Positions 56,142-64,000 of a stretch of 64,000 nucleotides of DNA are shown one piece after another. Within the stretch, counting starts at the first letter, position 1; each line of letters starts with the position of its first letter. The translations under genes and the position numbers were made by a program. The notes under the pieces were generated by a model that was not told where the DNA came from, did not search any database, and saw nothing but the letters and a program-made list of their open reading frames with translations. This stretch comes from Petunia secreta (taxonomy: Eukaryota > Streptophyta > Magnoliopsida > Solanales > Solanaceae), in assembly GCA_029990175.1 (NCBI GenBank), contig JARKIP010000042.1, forward strand, positions 620,001 to 684,000, given 5' to 3'.

Positions 56142-57260
56142 ATGGCACATCAAGCTATCTCTTCTGCTGAAAATCAAAGAGATTCTATAGTTATCGATCA
56201 CAATCATGAACTGTACTTACATGCCTCAGATACACCTGGTTTGATGTTAACTAGTGTTAGACTGTCAGGCTGTGATAACTATTCTCTTTGGAGTAGGGCC
56301 ATGCGCATATCTCTAATAGCTAAGAATAAGCTAGGTTTTGTGGATGGAACATGTACCAAGGAGGATATTGATCCTGCACTAGAGAAGCAGTGGGAGAGGT
56401 GTAATTCCAGGGTTTTGACCTAGCTGATGAATACAGTGTCACAGGAATTGATAACTGGAGTTGTCTTTGCTACTAATGCACACTTAGTCTGGAGTGATCC
56501 TAAAGAAAGGTTTGACAAGGTGAATGGATCTAGGATATATCAGTTGCACACTAAAATTTCTTCTCTTAAGCAAGGGAATTTGACTGTGTCTGGGTATTAC
56601 TCCAAGTTAAAACTTCTATGGGATGAGTTTGATGCCTTAGTTCTATCTCGTGGCTGTGAGTGTGTTAAATCCAGGGAGTTTATGAATCAATATAGGCAAT
56701 TAAGACTCTTTCAGTTTCTCATGGGGCTGAATGATACTTACAGTCAAGTTAGAAGACAGACTATACCAATGCCTGAGGTGAATCAAGCCTATGGACTGAT
56801 TATGCAAGATGAAAGTACCACTACACATGCTGCTGAACTTCTTGTGCCCTCTAGCACTACTGATCCAATGGCAATGTACACAACCAGAGGGCCTAACTAG
56901 AAAGATAAAGGAGCAGGGGGTATAACAAGAAGAAACCACCAATGGAGTGTGATTATTGTGGTTTGAAGAATCACACTAGGGATGGATGCTGGAAACTAAA
57001 TGGTTGCCCAAATGAAAAGAAGGGAAGAAGGAAATCTAATGCTAATAATGCAATAGATGATACTGATAACAAGCATGTGGATGGCTATGCCAAGCAAGCT
57101 CCAGGACACTTCTTTACTAAGAGTCAATATGAATAGATTCTACAGATGCTGAGCAGGGAGAGAACTCCAAATCAAGACTACACAATGGCCAACATGACAT
57201 GTATGCTTAATTGCTTTATGAGCCAGGAATAGAATGATACATGGATCATAGACACAGGTG
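56142..57260 (+). pseudogene. Copia Gag and protease start
   Basis: ATG at 56142 opens MAHQAISSAENQRDSIVIDH, then NYSLWSRAMRISLIAKNKLG and FVDGTCTKED. A stop at about 56421 precedes 56427-56900 (SGYYSKLKLLWDEFDALVLS, RGCECVK, LFQFLMGLNDTYSQVRRQ). A frame change leads to an intact zinc knuckle CDYCGLKNHTRDGC (CX2CX4HX4C) at 56948. The protease site DTWIIDTGASSHMTH at about 57237-57280 is intact. Domain spacing is normal for Copia. Confidence 0.9.
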
Positions 57261-57271
57261 CTAGTAGTCAC

Positions 57272-58452
57272 ATGACACATAGTCTATATGATTTGAAGGA
57301 GTTTAAAAACATAAGCTGCATAGGAAAAAATGTGTACTTACTTAATGGGGAAAAGACTCAAGTGACACATGTTGGTAAGAGTGATATTTTTGAAAAGGAG
57401 ATGATCAAGAATGTTTTGTGTGTACCTGGTTTCAAGCACAAACTGTTGTCAGTCTCACAACTAACTAGAGACCTCAACTGTAGTGCAGTATTTTTCCCTC
57501 AATTCTGTGTTTTTCAGGACCTTACCAATGGGAAGGTGAAGGGGATTGGTAAAGCAGTTGATGGACTCTATTTGCTGCAACAAACAAAGTCAAGTAAATA
57601 TGTCAGGAATGGAGGTCAAGTTCCAATAAGAGCTAATGCAGTTTCAAGATGGGAATTATGGCACCAGAGATTAGGCCATGCACCAACTGAAGTAATGAGT
57701 AGAATAAAGGACATTAGTTGTCCCAGGAAAAGAAATAATGTAGATAGTTGTTCAGTTTGTCCATTAGCCAAGCAGGCTAGGAAAGCTTTCCCTACAAGTG
57801 TCTCCAGGAGTTCTACAATTTTTGAGCTGTTGCATGTAGATACTTGGGGGCCCTTCAAATACCCTACATGTAATGGACACCATTATTTTCTCACTATAGT
57901 GGATGATCATTCCAGGATGAGTTGGATTTTCTTGATGAAAATGAAGTCTGAAGTGGTGCATGTATTGACAAAGTTCATATTAATGGCAAAAACTCAGTTT
58001 TCTACAAGTGTCAAGTGTGTGAGAAGTGATAATGGTACTGAATTATTCAATGATAAATGTGCAAGCCTAATTTCTAATTTTGGAATCATTCATCAAAGTT
58101 CTTGCATTCATACACCACAGCAAATGGTATTGTAGAAAGAAAACATAGACACATCATGAACATAGCTAGATCATTAATGTTTCAAGCAGGGACTCCTATG
58201 AGATTTTGGGGAGAAGCAGCCATGGCTGCAGCGTACATTATCAACAGAATGCCAACACCTGTGTTAAAAGGGAAGTCACCTTATGAAGTATTTCATCACA
58301 GAAGGCCTTCTTTTAAACATATGAGGGTCTTTGGGTGTCTATGCTTTGCTACAAACCTACAGCCTGCACATAAGATGTCACCTAAAGCAGCTCCCTGCAT
58401 AATGCTGGGGTATTCAGCAACACAGAAGGGATATAGACTATATGACATTTAG
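57272..58452 (+). pseudogene. Copia pre-integrase and integrase
   Basis: 57272-58135 continues from the protease through DLNCSAVFFPQFCVFQDLTN into the zinc domain WELWHQRLGHAPTEVMSRI and CSVCPLAKQARKAF (HHCC). The core gives HVDTWGPF (first Asp) and RSDNGTELF (second Asp). A frameshift near 58130 leads to 58102-58452, which begins with NGIVERKHRHIMNIARSL (third acidic residue, Glu) and continues with MRFWGEAAMAAAYIINRMP and GCLCFATNL. All three catalytic residues survive. Confidence 0.9.
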
Positions 58453-58459
58453 AAGCAAA

Positions 58460-60500
58460 GAATAATTATGAGTAGGGATGTACATTTTGAGGAAACTATT
58501 TTTCCATACAAGGATAAGCAGAGAGGAAGATTGATTTCACATCCACACCTTGAACAACATGCATACATGGATGACTCACAGACAGTATATAGTCATCTGG
58601 ATATGCCAGAAGAAGCAGTTGCAAGTGAATTATTACAAGAAGAACTTCAACAGCAAGATCAGAATCAGAATGAGTCAGCTATACAAGTGATTCCAAGGGA
58701 GGATGACATGGCTGACAACCCAAGTGAGTAGATTAATATGAATAGCAGACCACTCAAACAGAGCAGGCAACCTATTTGGATGAAGGATTACATTACATCC
58801 AAGCAAAGCACACAGGATCATGCTCAATACTGTACTTATCCTATCAGTAACTATGTAGGATATTATCACTTGAGCAAGACATATTAGTGCTACTTGAGCA
58901 AGTTCACAGCTCAGATAGAACCCAAGACCTTTCAAGAAGCCATGCAGGATCCCAAATGGGTTAAAGCAATGGACCAAGAGCTGAAAGCCTTGGAAAGCAA
59001 TGGTACTTGGAGAATGGTGCAGTTACCTGCAGACAAGAGGGAAATTGGATGCAAATGGGTATACAAGATCAAATACAAGGCCAATGGTGAGCTAGAAAGA
59101 TACAAGGCCAGGTTAGTAGCCAAAGGTTACTGTCAGAAAGAAGGAGTTGATTTCCAGGAAACTTTTTCACCTATTGTGAAAATGGTGACTGTCAGAACGC
59201 TGATATCATTAGCTGCTCAAGCTGGATGGAATTAGTATCAAATGGATGTGTATAATGCTTTTTTACAAGGTGATCTAGTGGAAGAAGTGCACATGGAAGT
59301 GCCTCCTGGCTACAAGGGCAAAGGGGGCAGACAAGTTTGCAAACTGATCAAGTCCTTGTATTGGCTAAAGCAAGCTTCTAGACAGTGGAACATCAAGTTG
59401 ACTGAGGCCCTTTCCAAGTCTGGCTATAAAAAAAAGCAAGTATGACTACTCATTGTTCACCAGGAGGGAAGGAGATAACATAGTCATGATCTTGATATAT
59501 GTGGATGATCTTTTGATTACTGGAAATTGCAAAGCCATGATTGATGAGGCCAAGAACACATTACAGAGTAATTTCAAAATTAAGGACTTGGGAGAACTGA
59601 GATATTTCCTAGGCATAGAGGTGGCTAGGTCAAAGGAAGGAATCTTCTTGTGTCAAAGAAAATATGCACTGGAACTTGTGTCAGACATAGGACTAGCTGC
59701 TGGAAAGCCACCATTCACTCCATTAGAGGTGAACCAAAAGTTGACTACAGTTGAACTGGATAAGCTGATGGGAGTCTGTGATGATCAGGTTCTTGTGGAT
59801 CCAGGTGCTTATAAAAAAATTAGTAGGGAGACTGTTGTATCTCACAATGACCAGACCTGACATCTCTTATGGAGTTCAGACACTAAGCCAATTCATGCAC
59901 TCACCAAAGAAGTCTCACTGGCTGGCTGCATTAAGGATAATCAGCTATATCAAAGGAACTCCAGGTGTGGGAATTATGTTGTCATCAAAAATGAACATGC
60001 AGTTAAGTTGTTACTGTGATTCAGATTGGGCATCTTGTCCCAATACTAGAAGATCAGTAACAGGATATGTGCTGAAGCTAGGAGACAGTCTGATATCATA
60101 GAAATAAAAAAAAAAACAGGACACTGTTTCAAGAAGTTCATCTGAGGCTGAGTACAGAAGCATGGCTAATGCAGTTGCTGAGGTGATCTGGGTTAAAGGC
60201 TTACTTAATGAGTTATGAATTGAAGTAAGAAGAGCAGTAGACTTGTATTGTGACAGTAAGGCTGCCATAGAGATTGCTACAAACCCAATTTTCCATGAAA
60301 GGACAAAGCATATAGAGATTGATTGCTATTTTATGAGGGATAAGGTTCAGCTTCAGTTAATCAGATTGTATCATGTTGGAAGCACTGAGAAACTAGCAGA
60401 TGTCCTTATAAAGGCTCTAGGAAGACAGCAGCATGAATACCTGATGAGCAAGTTAGGACTACTGAATCTTTGTAGAGCTCAGCTTGAAGGGGGGTGTTGA
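58460..60500 (+). pseudogene. Copia reverse transcriptase and RNase H
   Basis: The linker is at 58468-58731. RT starts at 58894 (FQEAMQDPKWVKAMDQELKA, GCKWVYKIKYKANGE, RLVAKGYCQKEGVDFQETFS). A stop at 59233 interrupts before MDVYNAFLQGDL. The catalytic box IYVDDLLITGN is intact at about 59494. 59778-60101 carries the RNase H start (TRPDISYGVQTLSQFMHSPK, CYCDSDWASCPNTRRSVTGY). After several stops 60243-60500 gives the end (YCDSKAAIEIATNPIFHERT, KHIEIDCYFMRDKV, YHVGSTEKLADVLIKALGR). At least four breaks. Confidence 0.9.
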
Positions 60501-60807
60501 AAGATGGCAAGCTGAGGCCCCTCTTAGCTCATCTTAGCTGAGCTGGCTGCTCCTCTTAGCTCATCTTAGCTATGCCAGCTATGATGGAAGATTCTAGATG
60601 CTTTCGGAATGTTTTAGAAGTTAGAGTTAGTTAGAATTAGTTAGCTAGTTAGTTGAGTAGTTTTGAGGCTAAGTTATCTTGTCTATATATAGGTATAGTA
60701 GATTAGATTTTACTCTCTCAATCACTCACTTTGTAAAACTCTCTCTTAGCTTTAATACAAAGTAGTTTCCAATTCTCCCAAACATCTTCTTCCTTTATGT
60801 TTTGATA
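60495..60807 (+). repeat. Copia 3' LTR
   Basis: 313 bases, preceded by GAAGGGGGG. It lacks a 6-base piece in the GAGCTGGCT repeat and has an extra TTAGCTAG-type duplication compared with the left LTR. Confidence 0.95.
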
Positions 60808-60812
60808 TTTAC

Positions 60813-61369
60813 TATTGCCGAACACCTTGGACTTGAAAGTTTCTTTAGCACAACTTAGTTTTGGTATAAAATGTTCATGCTCAGCATTTTGGATTACTGA
60901 TTGATGAACAAGATATAAAGGAGACAAAAAGTAAAAATTTCCAAACTTTATTTGGCTTTAAAAATGAATTGAGAATAACAAATATATCATCCAACACTAA
61001 TTATCAATTTCATAACAATGTTAAAAATTAAAGCAACATTGAAATGAAATCACTGGAAGAGTGAGTAGAAGAAGACAGAAGCAGAGGAAGAATCACATGA
61101 CAAACTCAACAGATCTGCAATTTCATATGTATGAACCATATAATCCCAACTGCTGAATATACTACTACTATATACCTATATTTCAATCCTTATTAAAATA
61201 ATCTCATCATTTCAAACAAATTTCAAATGTAAATCCCAACTGCTGAATATACTACTAATATATCTAAAATTTTATGTCCTTACTAACAATACTAGCATAT
61301 GAACGTAAACATCTACTAATTCTAAATTGATAATGCTTTTTTGATCTTCAACTATATTCAACAAGTCTT
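60813..61369. other. Intergenic DNA with a 90-bp spaced duplication
   Basis: AT-rich. The words AATCCCAACTGCTGAATATA and CTACTA occur at 61141 and again at 61231, a direct repeat about 90 bases apart. No gene seen. Confidence 0.5.
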
Positions 61370-61830
61370 CATTTACTAGTACGAGCATTTGGATTCTGAG
61401 CAGCGAACAAAAATTGTGCAAACCTATTCACATCGCTTTTCTGGTTGCTGATAAAGACATGCAATCACCATTTTCTCAAATTCCTTAGAAAACACCCTTT
61501 CCTCTTTGATTTTTTTCCAAGAAATAATTTTCATTTTCCTTTAAACAAATCCAATGTAGCTTTCTTGAATGACCATTTTTTCTCCAGCTTTAGCAGTTTC
61601 TTAAATCTTGGTAATTTCTTCTTGTCCCTTATTTTATTGATTATAGAAATAAAGCGTTCACCATCCCTCACATGTAACAATTCTCCATACGCTATTTCCA
61701 ATGCGGTTAAACCAAATATCAGATTGTGTTTGATCAATGTTATAATTTTTTCCCAAGCACCTCTGCAGATGAACATACCTTCACCCTTCATTTTTAGTTG
61801 TCGTGTTTGCTATTTCGATGCCACTTAGAG
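61370..61830 (-). pseudogene. Unrecognised coding remnant, Lys/Leu-rich
   Basis: The minus strand from about 61830 to 61531 reads WEKIITLIKHNLIFGLTALE, IAYGELLHVRDGERFISI and KKKLPRFKKLLKLEKKW with a stop at 61531. Beyond it in shifted frames GCFLRNLRKW, LHVFISNQKSDVNRFAQF and FAAQNPNARTSK continue to about 61370. The composition looks like a real, helical plant protein rather than random translation, but I do not recognise the family. A piece (61778-61815) is repeated at 61887-61925. Probably a decayed gene fragment. Confidence 0.4.
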
Positions 61831-62026
61831 GCAATTAAGGTGATCGTGATTGACATACCAATGTGTATTATGTATGTACATACTTCCACCCATCCTTTTT
61901 AGTTGTCATGTTTGGTATTTCCTTTATGGTCTCGCATTTTGATTTTTCATATTGCGAAGAATAAGATGTTTCCAAACCATTGCAGCTTGTTAATTAAGCA
62001 CAAATATTGATAGGCCAAAATTACTA

Positions 62027-62301
62027 CTCCCTCCGTCCCAATTTATGTGGCACCATTTGACCGGATACGGAGTTTAAGAAAATGAAGGTTGACCTTGTTA
62101 AATTGCAATTTTACCCTTGAAAAAGTATGAGAGAGAAGATTTGAGTAATAAAAAAGTTGTTTGTAGGTTTAAAAGTATGTAGGGCCCAACAAGGTTAAAA
62201 TAGAGATGATACATTAAATAGTTGTCAAATAAGGAAAGGTGCCACTTATTTTGGGACAAACAAAAAAGGAAATGGTGCCACATAAATTGGGACGGAGGGA
62301 G
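62027..62301. mobile_element. Stowaway MITE (Tc1/mariner)
   Basis: 275 bases with terminal inverted repeats CTCCCTCCGTCCCAATTTAT and GTGGCACCATTT, flanked by TA (62025-62026 and 62302-62303). These are the classic Stowaway ends and target site. The interior is AT-rich and non-coding. Confidence 0.95.
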
Positions 62302-62532
62302 TATTGGTGAACATCTTGGGCTTAACATTTCTTTTTAGTGAAGAAAGAGGTGAAGGGACCTCTTGAGTTTGAAAAGAAAAAAAGGGGACACCAATTTCTT
62401 TTCCTATTTCTTTTATTATGTTTTCGTCATTAAGGGAGTAATTAAGAGGGGGAAGGACTGATTTGCAAATATGAAAAGCTGAGAAGTACACGAGTCACGC
62501 TTAACTGGTGGGACAAAGCAGCAAACATGCAA
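62302..62532. other. Upstream region of the last gene
   Basis: Intergenic DNA following the MITE, continuing the duplicated host sequence (TATTGGTGAACATCTTGG) for about 40 bases. Nothing else recognised before the TATA box. Confidence 0.4.
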
Positions 62533-62534
62533 AC

Positions 62535-62543
62535 ATATATATA
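62535..62543 (+). promoter_or_regulatory. Probable TATA box
   Basis: ATATATATA followed by a CT-rich initiator-like stretch (CACTCTCTCTCTTTTCTG) and an A/C-rich leader is typical of a plant core promoter. The transcription start is expected near 62565-62575. Confidence 0.5.
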
Positions 62544-62732
62544 CACTCTCTCTCTTTTCTGTCAGAGCCCATTTCCCCACAAAAACTCTTCATCTACACA
62601 CATTTCTCTCTCTTCAAATTTCAAAAAACCAACTGTGGAGCGTCAAATTTTTTCCTTTTTTCTTTGATTCCGTCAAATTTGTGGTGGAACTAAACCCATT
62701 GTTGCATATTTCCGTTCATCAAGTTAAAATAG

Positions 62733-63411
62733 GTAATTTTTCAACTTTTTTAAAGCAAAATCGAGAATATGGTCCGTCTGAAAACCCTTGTTTCATTTTT
62801 CTTGTTTGAGTTCATTTTTCTGAGTTTGTGTACAGATTTTCTGGTGCACGTTGGTTTGAAAACCCAGAATACACTGAAAAAAATCGTCTCTTCGGTTCCC
62901 ACGAAAAAATTATGTGTAAACATCTGAAATGTGTGTAAACATATTTGCAAATGTGTACACATCTTTGCAGATGTGTAAACAAAAGATGACTGTATATCTG
63001 AAAAAATGGGCATAGATCTGCAAGATCTGTACACATATTCTTGATGTGTACACATATTATTTTATGTGTACACATATATCCTTATGTGTACACATATTCT
63101 TGATGTGTGTACATAAAAGAAGTTAAAAAAGGGTTTATTAATTTTACACATATTCTAAATGTGTACACATAAGGTTATATGTGTACACATATAATTTTAT
63201 GTGTACACGTATTCTTGACGTGTGAACACAAGTAAAAAATGCACTACTATTTTTACACATATTCTTGATGTGTACACATATTGTTATATGTGTACACATA
63301 TTGTTGTATGTGTACACATATAACAATGAATCTGCACCTTTCCATGTGTAATTCTATTAGATGCTATTTTCATTCAACCTAACTATGTTATTCCTTTTAT
63401 TTGCTATGTAG
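62733..63411 (+). other. Probable 5'-UTR intron containing a palindromic repeat array
   Basis: The leader ends at AAAATAG before GTAATTTTTC, and TTGCTATGTAG precedes the coding start by five bases; the 679 bases between have donor/acceptor sites and the T-rich composition expected of an intron. The interior (62930-63320) is packed with TGTGTACACA palindromes. The splice sites are inferred. Confidence 0.5.
62930..63320. repeat. TGTGTACACA palindrome array
   Basis: About ten copies of the self-complementary TGTGTACACA, usually within ATGTGTACACATAT, plus several variants (TGTGTAAACA, TGTACACGT), spaced about 20-24 bases with linkers such as ATTCTTG, ATTGTT and ATTTT. Open frames here follow from the repeat. 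Confidence 0.85.
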
Positions 63412-63416
63412 ATACA

Positions 63417-64000
63417 ATGGTTAGCACACGTCGTGGGGAGGCTAGTGGTATCAGTAGGGGTGGCAAGAGGAAGGCTGATGGAAGAAGCGAGACGTCTGAA
63501 AATGCTAGCAAAAGAACTAGAACTGCCAGCGGTAAAGCACGATCAAATGAGGCCCAATCAGAGAGCCAAGCCAGCATAGATATGTGTGCGCCTGTAGATG
63601 TTAATCGAATCGTTGAAGAAGTTAATCAACAAGCGGAACTCATAGATAGTGGATCAAAAAATGAGGGCTCTGCAACTCAGGTAGGTGAAAATAAGGAGGG
63701 CGATGTAGAATGCAATAAGGGAGAGAAGAATGCAGTGGAGAAAGAAAGTGATAGAGTTACTGGTGACAGAGAAGAAGAGGCTGGTGAAAAGGATATTAGT
63801 GAGGTTATTGTAAAAGAAGGTGATGCTAGTGGAAGGGATGGAGTAGAAGAAGGAGATGTTAGTGGAAGGGATGGAGTACAAGAAGGAGCTGTGAGTGGAA
63901 GGGATGGGGTAGAAGAAGGAGCTGCTAGTGGAAGGGATGGGGTAGAAGAAGGAGCTGCTAGTGGAAGGGATGGGGTAGAAAAAGATGTCGTTGTTGGTGT
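63417..64000 (+). CDS. Uncharacterised acidic, repeat-containing, probably nuclear protein, N-terminal part
   Basis: ATG at 63417 opens a frame without stop to the window end (194 codons). The N-terminus MVSTRRGEASGISRGGKRKA and ASKRTRTASGKAR is basic and resembles a bipartite nuclear localisation signal. It is followed by a Glu/Lys/Gly-rich region (QVGENKEGDVECNKGEKNAV). From residue 136 five 11-residue repeats begin (SGRDGVEEGAA type, 33-base units from 63822 to 63986). Low complexity suggests disorder. I do not recognise the family, and the functional domains must lie beyond 64000. An origin in a mobile-element gene cannot be excluded. The start is chosen because it is the first ATG after the inferred acceptor and the frame stays open. 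Confidence 0.65.
   Translation, partial: MVSTRRGEASGISRGGKRKADGRSETSENASKRTRTASGKARSNEAQSESQASIDMCAPVDVNRIVEEVNQQAELIDSGSKNEGSATQVGENKEGDVECNKGEKNAVEKESDRVTGDREEEAGEKDISEVIVKEGDASGRDGVEEGDVSGRDGVQEGAVSGRDGVEEGAASGRDGVEEGAASGRDGVEKDVVVG
63822..63986 (+). repeat. Coding 33-bp minisatellite, five units
   Basis: Five in-frame units beginning at 63822, 63855, 63888, 63921 and 63954, each containing AGTGGAAGGGATGGRGTAGA. The last three are nearly identical, suggesting recent expansion; the array may stop at 63986, where the sequence changes to AAAGATGTCGTTG-type. Confidence 0.9.

Larger units (their letters stand above)
55639..60807 (+). mobile_element. Nearly full-length Copia LTR retrotransposon
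   Basis: 5,169 bases with target duplication TTTAC (55634-55638 and 60808-60812). LTRs are 55639-55949 and 60495-60807 (TGTTRAAAG to TTTTGATA). They differ by about 5% plus two small indels. A PBS variant TGATATCAGAGCCC follows the left LTR and the PPT GAAGGGGGG precedes the right one. Domain order Gag, protease, integrase, RT, RNase H is that of Copia. All domains are recognisable but separated by stops and frameshifts, so this copy could not be autonomous. Confidence 0.95.

Noticed and set aside
62750..63330. Minus-strand frames rich in Cys-Thr-His (MCTHI-like repeats), possible zinc-binding protein
   Set aside because: These are translations of the TGTGTACACA array; the plus strand has better evidence for an intron here.

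Overview
The window is nuclear DNA of a dicot plant, very probably a member of the Solanaceae. It is AT-rich, packed with nested LTR retrotransposons, a CACTA transposon, MITEs and LINE tails, and it carries plant gene families (NBS-LRR, class III chitinase, LysM and bZIP fragments). The family is an inference from the style of the repeats. No bacterial-type operon, CRISPR array, rRNA or tRNA gene was seen.

Layout. 1-830: tail of an RTE-type LINE (minus). 2225-2800: GTGG-rich low-complexity DNA. 2900-5500: NBS-LRR pseudogene (minus), split by a 1.07 kb Mutator-like element with a 10-bp target duplication. 5548-9100: two truncated Copia elements in opposite orientations. 9685-9871: fragment of a group I bZIP gene. 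10811-11381: L1-type LINE tail. 11803-26183: old Gypsy element of the Tat lineage, with two RNase H domains and a broken antisense reading frame; a 3.86 kb CACTA element sits inside its reverse transcriptase. 27435-28606 and 29679-52637: two head-to-head class III chitinase pseudogenes. The plus-strand one is cut by a 22.0 kb Athila-type Gypsy element (30013-52058, minus), which itself holds an 8.1 kb non-autonomous relative (31710-39840). 52640-53965: Copia fragment. 55068-55356: LysM pseudogene. 55639-60807: nearly full-length Copia element with a 5-bp target duplication. 62027-62301: Stowaway MITE. 62535-64000: the only gene with an unbroken reading frame, having a TATA box, a probable 5'-UTR intron and an N-terminal coding part that runs off the window.

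Almost all recognisable coding sequence belongs to mobile elements and is broken by stops or frameshifts. By my by-eye comparison the Athila element and its nested partner are young (LTR pairs differ by roughly 2%), the 55.6 kb Copia is older (about 5%) and the Tat element oldest (about 8%).

The most unusual signals are: (i) six modules in the Athila pair where a C5-6 AAACT tract (a polypurine tract on the element strand) abuts a tetraloop hairpin whose stem sequence changes while pairing is kept; (ii) the nested non-autonomous element, which lacks pol but encodes one zinc-knuckle plus coiled-coil protein and shares its PBS and a 1.4 kb block with its host element; (iii) an exon-like segment inside the CACTA element; (iv) a palindromic TGTGTACACA array inside the leader intron of the final gene.
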